Source: Crossiella cryophila
GTDB taxonomy: Bacteria > Actinomycetota > Actinomycetes > Mycobacteriales > Pseudonocardiaceae
NCBI RefSeq assembly: GCF_014204915.1
Contig: NZ_JACHMH010000001.1
Coordinates: 3,245,001 to 3,309,000, forward strand
DNA length: 64,000 bases
Direction of reading: 5' to 3'
A model generated the notes under the pieces. The model searched no databases and was not told the origin of the DNA. It saw nothing but the letters and a program-made list of their open reading frames with translations. Position numbers and translations under genes: made by a program. Below, piece after piece: positions 20,824 to 28,645 of the stretch; the first letter of the stretch is position 1; each line of letters begins with the position of its first letter.

Positions 20824-21447
20824 GTGATCGAGTGGACACAGGCGCACACGATCCGGGTGACCCGGGAGTACCGGATCCCCGTCAAGCGCGGTGCGGGCGA
20901 TCGTGGAGTGGTGCTCGCCCGCGGTCCCGAGGCCGCCGGGTGGGGCGAGGTGCTCGCGGTGCGCGAGGGCCTGGAACCCGTCTACTGCATGTGCATGGGT
21001 GACCTGACCGTCGTGGTGCGGGACCAGGCCGAGCAGGTGCTCGGTGAGCTGCGCTGGCACCACTTCGACTCGCTGAGCGCGGGCGACGGGACGCTGCCAC
21101 TGGTCGACCCGCGTCGGCTGATCCAGCGGCTGGAACAAGCTCGGGTGCTGCTGGTGCGGGACGGCGGGATCGAGTGGCTACCGCGCGAGCAGTGGGGCCT
21201 CCCGGACGCCGTCGAGATCCGGGCGCGCGTGCCGCTGTGGGCGCTGGCCGGCGCGTTCGAGGACGCCGGGTGGCTGGTGGAGCGGCGCGGCCGGGAGTGC
21301 CGGGTGCTGGGCGAGGACGTCTACGCGGTGCTGAGCCAGCACGGCGACGAGGTGCTGATCTCGGCGCGACTGGACGGGGTGCCCGCGGAGCGGGTGTCCG
21401 CGCTCCTTCACCGGGTGATCGCGGGAGCGGCCAGCCGCAGCAGGTAG
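20824..21447 (+). CDS. Hypothetical protein
   Basis: A 207-residue protein of unknown function, divergent from the alpha/beta-hydrolase. It has no signal peptide or membrane segment. It contains a CMCMGDLTVVVRD stretch near residue 56 and a C-terminal half that alternates charged helices and short strands (VPLWALAGAFEDAGWLVERR). GC-rich third positions throughout support coding. The GTG at 20824 sits beyond the MerR-type operator, so this gene and the hydrolase may be controlled by overlapping promoters. Its end overlaps the convergent GNAT gene by 40 bases. Confidence 0.65.
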   Translation: MIEWTQAHTIRVTREYRIPVKRGAGDRGVVLARGPEAAGWGEVLAVREGLEPVYCMCMGDLTVVVRDQAEQVLGELRWHHFDSLSAGDGTLPLVDPRRLIQRLEQARVLLVRDGGIEWLPREQWGLPDAVEIRARVPLWALAGAFEDAGWLVERRGRECRVLGEDVYAVLSQHGDEVLISARLDGVPAERVSALLHRVIAGAASRSR

Positions 21448-21911
21448 CGGAGCCCCGGCTGCCCGGACAGGAGGACCTGCTCGCCGGTCGGTGTGAACCC
21501 GGCGCGGCCCAGCACGGCCCGCGAGCCGAGGTTGTCCACCGCCGCGGCGGCCCGCAGGCTAGCCAGTCCGTAGTCCCGCGCCGCCAGCGCGCACATCTCG
21601 CGCACCACGGCGGTGGCCAGGCCCTGGCCCGCGGCCTGCTCCGCGATCCGGAACCCCAGCTCTGCGCAGCCATCGGCCACATCGACGAGGTTCACCCGGC
21701 CCAGCACCTCGCCGCCCTCGCCGAGCACCACGTGGAAATGGCACACCCCGGCCGCCTGCTCCGCCAGCAGCGCGTGGTGCCGCTGCTGGAAACCGGTGAA
21801 GTAGTCATCGCCCCGGTCGGGCACCGAGGCCGCGAAGTAGGCGCGGTTCGCCAGCTCGAAGGCGAGCACGGCCGCGGCGTGCTCCAGCCGGAGGCGTTCG
21901 ATCACGGGCAC
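21408..21911 (-). CDS. GNAT-family N-acetyltransferase (RimJ/RimL-like)
   Basis: A 167-residue single-domain acetyltransferase. The acetyl-CoA-binding loop is ELGFRIAEQAAGQGLATAVV and the closing motif is LRAAAAVDNLGSRAVLGRAGF, as in RimJ/RimL-type enzymes that acetylate protein N-termini or small amines. The acceptor is not predictable. The start is GTG 21911 or 21905, with no clear ribosome-binding site. It is divergent from the aminoethylphosphonate operon, whose regulatory gap (21912-22053) it shares. Confidence 0.8.
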   Translation of the reverse strand: MPVIERLRLEHAAAVLAFELANRAYFAASVPDRGDDYFTGFQQRHHALLAEQAAGVCHFHVVLGEGGEVLGRVNLVDVADGCAELGFRIAEQAAGQGLATAVVREMCALAARDYGLASLRAAAAVDNLGSRAVLGRAGFTPTGEQVLLSGQPGLRYLLRLAAPAITR

Positions 21912-21959
21912 CGCGGCACCGTACCCATTAGCCCTGGACACCGCCGCTGGATAACGAAC

Positions 21960-21987
21960 AGGTAACTGGTCTAGTTCATCTTTACCT
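21960..21987. promoter_or_regulatory. Candidate GntR/HutC operator before the phosphonate operon
   Basis: AGGTAA (21960-21965) and TTACCT (21982-21987) are inverted arms around an inner AACTGGTCTAGTT (21964-21976). The TGGTCTAG core resembles HutC/DasR-type GntR sites. It lies 67 bases before the oxidoreductase start. Confidence 0.45.
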
Positions 21988-22053
21988 GGGAGTTCACCCC
22001 TGGTTGGGCTGATGGTCCCGGGCTGTTCGGTTGCGCCGACAACCGTGTGCCGG

Positions 22054-23169
22054 GTGCGAGTACTGATCGTGGGCGGCGGCGTGCTGGGGACCATGCACGC
22101 CTGGCAGGCCCTCTCCCGAGGCCATGACGTCATCCAGCTCGAACGCGAGCCCGAGGCCAGGGGCGCCTCGGTGCGCAACTTCGGCCTGGTCTGGGTGAGC
22201 GGGCGGTCCGAGGGCGCCGAACTGGCCACCGCGCTGCGCGCCCGCGAACTGTGGGAGCGGCTGGGCGCCGAGGTGCCCGCGCTCGGGTTCCGGCCTGCCG
22301 GGTCGCTCACCGTGTTGCGGACCGACGCCGAACTGGCCGTGGCCGAGGCGTTCGCCGCCTCCGCCGCCGCGGCCCAGCGCGGCACCACCCTGCTCGACCC
22401 CGAGCAGGCCCGGCTGCGCAACCCGGCGCTGCGCGGGGACTTCCTGGCCGCGCTGTGGTGCGACAAGGACGGAGCGGTGGAGCCGAGGACCGCGCAACCC
22501 GCGCTGCGCCAACACCTCCAGGCCACCGGTCGCTACACCTGGCTGCCCGGCCGCGAGGTGCGCGAGCTGACCGCGGACGGGGTCCGGGACGATCACGGGC
22601 AGCGGCACGAGGCCGACCTGGTGCTGTTGTGCATTGGCGCGCAGCTCGGCGGGCTGGCCAGGGAGGTGGCCGGGGAACTGCCGTTGCGGCGGGTGCGGTT
22701 GCAGATGATGCAGACCGAACCGCTCGGCGCGGACTTCCCGACCGCGGTGGCCGACGCGGACAGCCTGCGCTACTACCCGGCCTACGCCGGACCCGCCCTG
22801 GATGCCTTGCGCGCCAACCAGCCGCAGGCCGCGGTGGCCGCCGAACACGCCATGCAGCTGCTGGTCGTGCAGCGCCGCGACGGCGGGCTGACCATCGGCG
22901 ACACGCACGGGTACGAGGAACCGTTCCCGTTCGACACCGAGGAAGCACCGTACGAGTACCTGCGCGAGGTCACCGAATCCCTGCTGGGACAGGCACTTCC
23001 GCCGATCCGGCGACGTTGGGCCGGGGTGTACGCGCAGAGCCGGACCGGCGAGATCGTGCACCGGGCCCGGCTCACCGACCGGGCCTGGGTCATCGCCGGA
23101 CCCGGCGGGCGGGGCATGACCTGCTCGCCCGCGATCGCCGAAACCACCGCGCTGGAGGCCGGACTGTGA
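22054..23169 (+). CDS. FAD-dependent oxidoreductase of phosphonate clusters (HpnW-like)
   Basis: A 371-residue D-amino-acid-oxidase-fold flavoenzyme. The FAD motif VLIVGGGVLGTMHAWQAL is right at the N-terminus, ASVRNFGLVWVSG follows near residue 50, and the C-terminal FAD loop is AGPGGRGMTCSPAIAE. This family recurs beside phosphonatase-like hydrolases and phosphonate transporters. It is thought to oxidise the amine of an (N-alkyl) aminoalkylphosphonate to an aldehyde. GTG 22054 is used because the Rossmann strand starts at once. The stop overlaps the next start (GTGA). Family and context are clear; the exact substrate is inference. Confidence 0.8.
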   Translation: MRVLIVGGGVLGTMHAWQALSRGHDVIQLEREPEARGASVRNFGLVWVSGRSEGAELATALRARELWERLGAEVPALGFRPAGSLTVLRTDAELAVAEAFAASAAAAQRGTTLLDPEQARLRNPALRGDFLAALWCDKDGAVEPRTAQPALRQHLQATGRYTWLPGREVRELTADGVRDDHGQRHEADLVLLCIGAQLGGLAREVAGELPLRRVRLQMMQTEPLGADFPTAVADADSLRYYPAYAGPALDALRANQPQAAVAAEHAMQLLVVQRRDGGLTIGDTHGYEEPFPFDTEEAPYEYLREVTESLLGQALPPIRRRWAGVYAQSRTGEIVHRARLTDRAWVIAGPGGRGMTCSPAIAETTALEAGL

Positions 23170-23852
23170 CGATCACCTTGGCAGTGCTGGACATGGCCGG
23201 CACCACCGTGCTCGACGGCGGACTGGTCGAACGCGCGTTCACCGCCGCGGTCGGCGCGGTCGGCGTCGCACCGGACGCGCCCGCCTACCCCGGCATGCTC
23301 GACTACGTGCGCGCCACCATGGGGGAATCCAAGATCACCGTCTTCCGCGCGCTGCTCGACAACGACGAGGACCGCGCCCAGACCGCCAACCAGGCATTCG
23401 AGCAGGCATACGCCGACCTGGTCGACGCCGGACACTGCGACCCGGTGCCCGGCGCGGCCGAGGCCATCACCCGCCTGCGGGACAACGGGATCAAGGTCGC
23501 CCTGGGCACCGGGTTCGCCGCGCCCACCCGGGACCGGCTGCTGGCCGGACTGGGCTGGGAAAACCTGGTCGACCTCAGTCTCACCCCCGCCGAGGCCGGG
23601 CGCGGACGGCCCTACCCCGACCTGGTGCTCACCGCCGTGCTGCGGCTGGGTATCACCGACGTCCGTCAGGTCGCCGTGGTCGGCGACACCACCGCCGATG
23701 TCCACAGTGGACTCCGTGCGGGCGCTACCGTGGTCGCGGGCGTGCTCACCGGAGCCCACGACCGCGCGGCGCTCACCGCCGCAGGCGCCACCCACGTGCT
23801 CGACTCCGTCCGTGAGCTACCCGATCTGCTGATCAAGCCCGAAAGCCGTTGA
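23166..23852 (+). CDS. Phosphonatase-like HAD hydrolase (PhnX-like)
   Basis: A 228-residue HAD-superfamily enzyme expected to cleave the C-P bond of phosphonoacetaldehyde or a close analogue. The nucleophile motif is DMAGTTV near residue 9, the cap carries MGESKITVFRALL, motif III is GRGRPYPDLV, and motif IV is VVGDTTADVHSG. The lysine of MG..K lines up with the Schiff-base lysine of PhnX, which supports a true phosphonatase-type mechanism. It overlaps the oxidoreductase by 4 bases. Together the two would convert an aminoethylphosphonate to acetaldehyde and phosphate. It contains a copy of the 13-bp GTCCAC-type palindrome at 23700. Confidence 0.85.
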   Translation: MTITLAVLDMAGTTVLDGGLVERAFTAAVGAVGVAPDAPAYPGMLDYVRATMGESKITVFRALLDNDEDRAQTANQAFEQAYADLVDAGHCDPVPGAAEAITRLRDNGIKVALGTGFAAPTRDRLLAGLGWENLVDLSLTPAEAGRGRPYPDLVLTAVLRLGITDVRQVAVVGDTTADVHSGLRAGATVVAGVLTGAHDRAALTAAGATHVLDSVRELPDLLIKPESR

Positions 23853-23863
23853 GGGAGAACCCC

Positions 23864-24892
23864 ATGCGCCGGTTGCTGGCCGCCGCCATCACCCTGACCC
23901 TGCTCGCCGTCGGTAGCGCCTGCGGTGGCACCGCGGGCGGCAGCGGTGCGGACACCGTCGTCGTCTACAGCGCCGACGGCCTCAAGGACTGGTACGCCAA
24001 GCGGTTCGCCGAATTCACCAGGAAGACCGGCATCGCGGTCAACGTGGTGGAGGAGGGCTCCGGCGGGATCGTGTCCCGGATGGAGAAGGAACGCGCCAAC
24101 CCCCAGGCCGACGTGCTGGTCACGCTGCCGCCGTTCATCCAGCGCGCCGCTCAGCAGAACCTGCTGGCCGAGCACCGGATCCCGGGCGCCGACCAGGTCC
24201 CGGCCGGCGCCCGCGACCCGGGCGACCGGTACGCGGCGATGATCAACAACTACCTGGTCATGGTCTACAACCCCGACCACGCCCAGCCCGCCCCGCGCAC
24301 CTGGGACGACCTCCTGGACCCTCGCTTCAAGGGCAAGCTCCAGTACTCCACCCCCGGCCAGGCCGGGGACGGCACCGCGGTGCTGCTGCAGCTCCAGCAC
24401 GTGCTCGGCGACCAGGGCGCCCTGGACTACCTCAAGCGCCTGGAGACCAACAACGTCGGCCCGTCCTCCTCCACCGGCAAGCTGCAACCCAAGGTGGCCA
24501 AGGGCGAACTGCACGTGGCCAACGGCGACCTGCAGATGAACCTGGCGCTGATCAACAACGACAAGTCCAACATGCGGATCTTCCTGCCCGCCGACAACGC
24601 GGGCAAGCGGTCCACCTTCGCCATCCCGTACCACGCCGGACTGGCCGCACAGGCCCCGCACAGCGAGTCCGGCAAGAAACTGCTGGAGTTCCTGTTCTCC
24701 ACCGAGGTGCAGCGCACCGCGCCGGAGAGCTTCGGCACGCCGGGGCGCGCCGACATCAAGGCCGAGGGCGAGCTGGCCACCCGGATCAGCGCGGAACTGG
24801 ACGGCGTCGACATCTGGCAGCCGGACTGGAACACGGTGCTGACCCGCCTGGACGCCGACCTGGCCGCCTACGGCAAGGCAGTCGGCCGATGA
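23864..24892 (+). CDS. ABC transporter substrate-binding lipoprotein (aminoethylphosphonate type)
   Basis: A 342-residue periplasmic-type binding lipoprotein: signal peptide with a lipobox ending GSAC near residue 23, then a class II binding-protein fold (VVVYSADGLKDWYAKRFAEF; QADVLVTLPPF; NNYLVMVYNP). The VYSADGL start and MEKERANPQADV pattern fit the iron/thiamine/2-aminoethylphosphonate group (PhnS-like). ATG 23864 follows GAGGGAG. It lies 11 bases after the phosphonatase-like gene and overlaps the ATPase gene by 4 bases. Confidence 0.85.
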   Translation: MRRLLAAAITLTLLAVGSACGGTAGGSGADTVVVYSADGLKDWYAKRFAEFTRKTGIAVNVVEEGSGGIVSRMEKERANPQADVLVTLPPFIQRAAQQNLLAEHRIPGADQVPAGARDPGDRYAAMINNYLVMVYNPDHAQPAPRTWDDLLDPRFKGKLQYSTPGQAGDGTAVLLQLQHVLGDQGALDYLKRLETNNVGPSSSTGKLQPKVAKGELHVANGDLQMNLALINNDKSNMRIFLPADNAGKRSTFAIPYHAGLAAQAPHSESGKKLLEFLFSTEVQRTAPESFGTPGRADIKAEGELATRISAELDGVDIWQPDWNTVLTRLDADLAAYGKAVGR

Positions 24893-25959
24893 GCGCGGTA
24901 CGCCTTGAACAGGTGAGCGTCCATTTCGGACGGACGGTGGCGCTGGCCGGACTCGACCTGGAGGTCGCCGTCGGCGAGACCCTCGCCCTGCTCGGCCCCT
25001 CCGGCTCGGGCAAATCCACCGCGCTCAAGGCCATCGCAGGATTCCTGCGGCCCAGCGGCGGCCGGGTCTTCCTCGGCGGCGAGGACGTCACCGACCTGCC
25101 ACCGCACCGGCGTGGCCTCGGCGTGGTGGTGCAGAGCTACGCGCTGTTCCCGCACATGCGGGTCTTCGACAACGTGGCCTTCGGCCTGCGTGCCCGCCGC
25201 GCCGGTCGCAAGGAGATCGAACGCCGGGTCACCGAGGTCCTCGAACTCGTTGGCATGGCGGGCTTCCGGGACCGGTATCCGCGCGAACTCTCCGGCGGGC
25301 AGCAGCAGCGGATCGCCATCGCCCGCGCACTGGCCATCCGGCCGCCGGTGCTGCTGCTGGACGAACCGCTCTCCGCACTCGACGCCGCCCTGCGCGAGGA
25401 CATGATCGCCGAGCTGCTGCGGCTGCGCGCCGAACTGCCGGACACCGCGATCATCCACGTCACCCACGACCAGGGCGAGGCCCTCGCGCTGGCCGACCGG
25501 ATCGCGGTCATGCGCGATGCGAAGCTGGTCGACATCGGCCCGGCCCGCGAGCTGTACCAGCGGCCGCCCTCGGCGTTCACCGCCTCCTTCCTCGGCTCGG
25601 CCAACCTGCTCCCGGTGCGGGTGCTGGACATCGGCGCGGACACCGGCGCCCAGGTCCGGCTCGGCTCGCTGACCCTGCGCGCGGAGACCACCGGCACGAT
25701 GCTGGCCGGGCAGGAGGCCACCCTGGGCGTGCGCCCGCACCGGCTCACGGTGCACGCCGAGGCCGCCGGTGGCCTGCCCGCCCGGCTGGTCGGCGTGCAG
25801 TGGCGCGGCAACGGGTTCCGGCTGGACCTGGAACTCGACGGCCTCGGCCCCGCCCGTGCCGAAGTGTCCACAATGGACGGCCTGCCCGCGCTGGGCGAGC
25901 GGGTCGGGGTGACCGTGGCCGACGGCTGTCCGCTGGTCCCGGCCGGCGGTGCCCGGTGA
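24889..25959 (+). CDS. ABC transporter ATP-binding protein (aminoethylphosphonate type)
   Basis: A 356-residue ATPase of the spermidine/iron/AEP (PotA/PhnT) class. Walker A GPSGSGKST, Q-loop VVVQSYALFPHM, signature LSGGQQQR, Walker B LLLDEP and the switch HVTHDQ are all intact. A C-terminal TOBE domain (LLPVRVLDIG… VRPHRLTVHAEA) completes it. It energises the two permeases that follow, overlapping both neighbours by 4 bases (ATGA/GTGA), so expression is tightly coupled. Confidence 0.93.
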   Translation: MSAVRLEQVSVHFGRTVALAGLDLEVAVGETLALLGPSGSGKSTALKAIAGFLRPSGGRVFLGGEDVTDLPPHRRGLGVVVQSYALFPHMRVFDNVAFGLRARRAGRKEIERRVTEVLELVGMAGFRDRYPRELSGGQQQRIAIARALAIRPPVLLLDEPLSALDAALREDMIAELLRLRAELPDTAIIHVTHDQGEALALADRIAVMRDAKLVDIGPARELYQRPPSAFTASFLGSANLLPVRVLDIGADTGAQVRLGSLTLRAETTGTMLAGQEATLGVRPHRLTVHAEAAGGLPARLVGVQWRGNGFRLDLELDGLGPARAEVSTMDGLPALGERVGVTVADGCPLVPAGGAR

Positions 25960-26756
25960 CCCGGCTGCTGTGGCTGTTGCCGCCACTGCTGGTGGTGCTC
26001 GGCTTCTTCGTCTACCCCCTGGTGCTGCTGGCCCAGCAGTCCTTCACCGGCGACGCCTGGGCGGAGGTGTTCGCCTCCGCCGAGTTCGGCCGCGCGGTGT
26101 GGCGGACCGTGCTGCTCGCGGTCTGCGCCACCGTCGGCTGCCTGCTGCTGGGCACCTTCCTGGCGCTGGTGCTGGCCTTCGCGCCGTTCCCCGGCGCCGG
26201 AGTGGCGGCCAGACTGGTGGACGCGGTGCTCGCGTTCCCCTCCTTCCTGATCGCGCTGTCCTTCACCTTCCTCTACGGCAGCGCGGGCGTGCTCAACGCG
26301 ATCCTCGGCCAGGGCACCCTGGATTTCCTGTACACGCCATGGGGTGTGCTGCTCGCCGAGATCACCTTCTACACCCCGTTCGTGCTGCGGCCCGCGCTGG
26401 CCGCGTTCCGGCAGATCTCCGGCGCCCAGCTGGACGTGGCCGCCAGTCTGGGCGCGCGGCCGTGGCGGGTGCTGTGGCGAGTGGTGCTGCCCGAGGCCCG
26501 TCCCGCTTTGGCCGCCGGGGCGTGCCTGACGTTGCTGCTCACCATGAACGAGTTCGGCATCGTGCTCTTCGTCGGCGCCAAGGACGTGGTGACCCTGCCG
26601 ATGCTGGTCTACACCAAGGGCATCGTCACCTTCGACTTCCCGCAGGCCAGCGTGGTCGCGGTGGTCAACGTGGCCCTTTCCCTCGCTCTCTATGGTCTTT
26701 ACCGCTGGGTCTTCAGCAGGACGGGGGCAGACCGTGTTGGTCTGGACAAGGCGTAG
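25956..26756 (+). CDS. ABC transporter permease 1 (aminoethylphosphonate type)
   Basis: A 266-residue inner-membrane permease with six predicted helices and the EAA loop DVAASLGARPWRVLWRVVLP that docks on the ATPase. GTG 25956 overlaps the ATPase stop (GTGA). GAKDVVTLPMLVYTKGIVTFDF near the C-terminus is typical of AEP/iron-type permeases of the PhnU kind. Confidence 0.9.
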   Translation: MTRLLWLLPPLLVVLGFFVYPLVLLAQQSFTGDAWAEVFASAEFGRAVWRTVLLAVCATVGCLLLGTFLALVLAFAPFPGAGVAARLVDAVLAFPSFLIALSFTFLYGSAGVLNAILGQGTLDFLYTPWGVLLAEITFYTPFVLRPALAAFRQISGAQLDVAASLGARPWRVLWRVVLPEARPALAAGACLTLLLTMNEFGIVLFVGAKDVVTLPMLVYTKGIVTFDFPQASVVAVVNVALSLALYGLYRWVFSRTGADRVGLDKA

Positions 26757-27531
26757 CCGGATCATCCTGTGGCTGGTCTTCGCCGTGCTGTTCGGCGTGA
26801 TCGTGCTCGCCCCGCTGGCGATGATCGCGCTGGCCGCGATCGCGAGCAGCTGGAACAGCGTGCTGCCGGACGGGTACACCGCCGGGCACCTGGCCACGGC
26901 GGTCTCCGGCGACGGACTGGCCAGCGCGGTGGTGAGCCTGCAGACCGCGGCACTGGCCTCACTGGCCGCCGTGTTGCTGGGCACCTGGGGCGCGGTCGTG
27001 GTGCGGAGCCTGCCGCCGATCCCGCGCCGGATCGTGGACCTGGTGCTGCACCTGCCGATCGCGGTGCCCTCGGTGGTGGTCGGCTTGGCCCTGCTGGTCG
27101 CGTTCAGCCGACAACCGTTGCTGCTCAACGGCACCCGGTGGATCGTGCTGATCGCGCACCTGGTGATCGTGCTGCCCTTCGCCTACAGCATGGTGGCCGC
27201 CGCGCTGGACCGGGCGGATCCGGCGCTCAACCAGGTCGCGGCGAGCCTGGGTGCGCGGCCGGGCCGGGTGCTGTGGCGGGTGCGATTGCCGTTGCTGCTG
27301 CCCGCGATGTCCGGTGCGGCCGGGCTGGGCCTGGCGCTGTCCATGGGCGAGGTGGGCGCGACGATCATGCTGTACCCGCCGGACTGGCGCACGCTGCCGG
27401 TGAGCATCTTCGCGCACACCGACCGCGGCGAGGTGTTCCTGGCCGCGGCGAGCACCATGCTGTTGCTGGCACTCACCGTGGCCGGGCTGTTCGGGCTCAG
27501 CGCGCTGAAACCCCGTGGCGCGGAACGCTGA
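26734..27531 (+). CDS. ABC transporter permease 2 (aminoethylphosphonate type)
   Basis: A 265-residue second permease, about six helices, with the EAA loop NQVAASLGARPGRVLWRVRLP. GTG 26734 overlaps the first permease by 23 bases and follows GGGGGCAG. MLYPPDWRTLPVSIFAHTDRG near the end matches PhnV-type subunits. It closes the six-gene uptake and degradation operon and overlaps the convergent MFS gene by 35 bases. Confidence 0.88.
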   Translation: MLVWTRRSRIILWLVFAVLFGVIVLAPLAMIALAAIASSWNSVLPDGYTAGHLATAVSGDGLASAVVSLQTAALASLAAVLLGTWGAVVVRSLPPIPRRIVDLVLHLPIAVPSVVVGLALLVAFSRQPLLLNGTRWIVLIAHLVIVLPFAYSMVAAALDRADPALNQVAASLGARPGRVLWRVRLPLLLPAMSGAAGLGLALSMGEVGATIMLYPPDWRTLPVSIFAHTDRGEVFLAAASTMLLLALTVAGLFGLSALKPRGAER

Positions 27532-28645
27532 TCCGCCCGGACAGCAGGAACAACCCGGTCACCGCGGCCAGCGCCAGCATCAGCCCGTCCGGCCGCAGCA
27601 ACTCCACCGCCAGCCCGCCCAGTGGCGGCCCGGCCAGGCTGCCCAGGCCCCAGACCGTGGTGGCGCAGGCGTTCGCGGTGACCAGGTCGGCGCCCCGGAA
27701 CCCCTCGCCGATCCGCACCAGCCCGAGCGTGTAGACCCCGCCCGCCGCACCACCGAGCAACACCAGCGCGGGCCACAGCAGCACCGGATGCGCCATCAGC
27801 ACCGGCAAACCCAAGGCCAGCAACAACACCACCACCCCGCAGGCCAGGTGCAGCCTGCCCCGGTCCACCCGATCGGCCAGCCAGCCCAGCGGCACCTGGA
27901 GCAACGCGTCCCCGGCGAAGACCGCGCCGACCAGCAGTACCGCGACCTGCTCCGGGTGCCCGTAGGCCATGCCGTACAACGGGAACAACGCGAGCACCAC
28001 GCTGTCGAAGAAGGAGAACATCAGCACCGCCAGCACGATCACCGGCGCCCGGCGGGCGAAACCGAGCAACCCGAACGACCGCTGCTGATGTCCGCCGCCG
28101 ACCTCGCACCGGGTCAGCGCGAGCAGCAGCACACCCGGCAGGTGCGCGGCCACGGTGACCAGGATCGGCACTGACCCGCCGGAACCCAGCCAGGCCAGCA
28201 GTCCCGGCCCGGAGACCTGGCAGAGGGTGAACACCGAGGTGTACACCGCGACCCAGCGCCCGCGCACCCCGTCCGCGGCCACCTCGTTGATCCAGGTCTC
28301 GCCCAGCGCCAGCAGGATCCCGGCGGCCGCGCCCACGGTGAACCGCAACACCAGCCAGGCGGTCAGATCCGCGGTCGTGGTGAGCAGCAGCAAACTCAGC
28401 GCGGACAGCGCCAACGCGCCCAGCAGCACGGTTTTCACCGTCCAGCGCCGGGTCAGCGGACCGGTCAGCGGGGCCGCGCACAGGATGCCCAGCGCGGGCA
28501 GCGCGGCGGCCGCGCCGACCACCGCGCTGGAGGCCCCCGCCGCGGCCAACCGCAGTGACACCAACGGAATCGCCAGCCCGGTGGCCAGGCCGACCACCGC
28601 GACCGTGCTGACCGCGGCGACCGGTTCCCAGCGGCGGCTCAGCAT
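27497..28645 (-). CDS. MFS transporter
   Basis: A 382-residue major-facilitator protein with about twelve hydrophobic helices. It shows a GLATGLAIPLVSLRLAAAGAS start, a loop-2/3 motif (TGPLTRRWTVKTVLLGAL), and a central cytoplasmic loop with GGGHQQRSFGL, in the YcaD/drug-exporter style. Its start overlaps the stop of the aldehyde-dehydrogenase-like gene by 7 bases, making it the third gene of the lysyl-tRNA synthetase operon. In that context an exporter of the operon's product, or a resistance pump, is the simplest reading; import cannot be excluded. Confidence 0.82.
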   Translation of the reverse strand: MLSRRWEPVAAVSTVAVVGLATGLAIPLVSLRLAAAGASSAVVGAAAALPALGILCAAPLTGPLTRRWTVKTVLLGALALSALSLLLLTTTADLTAWLVLRFTVGAAAGILLALGETWINEVAADGVRGRWVAVYTSVFTLCQVSGPGLLAWLGSGGSVPILVTVAAHLPGVLLLALTRCEVGGGHQQRSFGLLGFARRAPVIVLAVLMFSFFDSVVLALFPLYGMAYGHPEQVAVLLVGAVFAGDALLQVPLGWLADRVDRGRLHLACGVVVLLLALGLPVLMAHPVLLWPALVLLGGAAGGVYTLGLVRIGEGFRGADLVTANACATTVWGLGSLAGPPLGGLAVELLRPDGLMLALAAVTGLFLLSGRISVPRHGVSAR

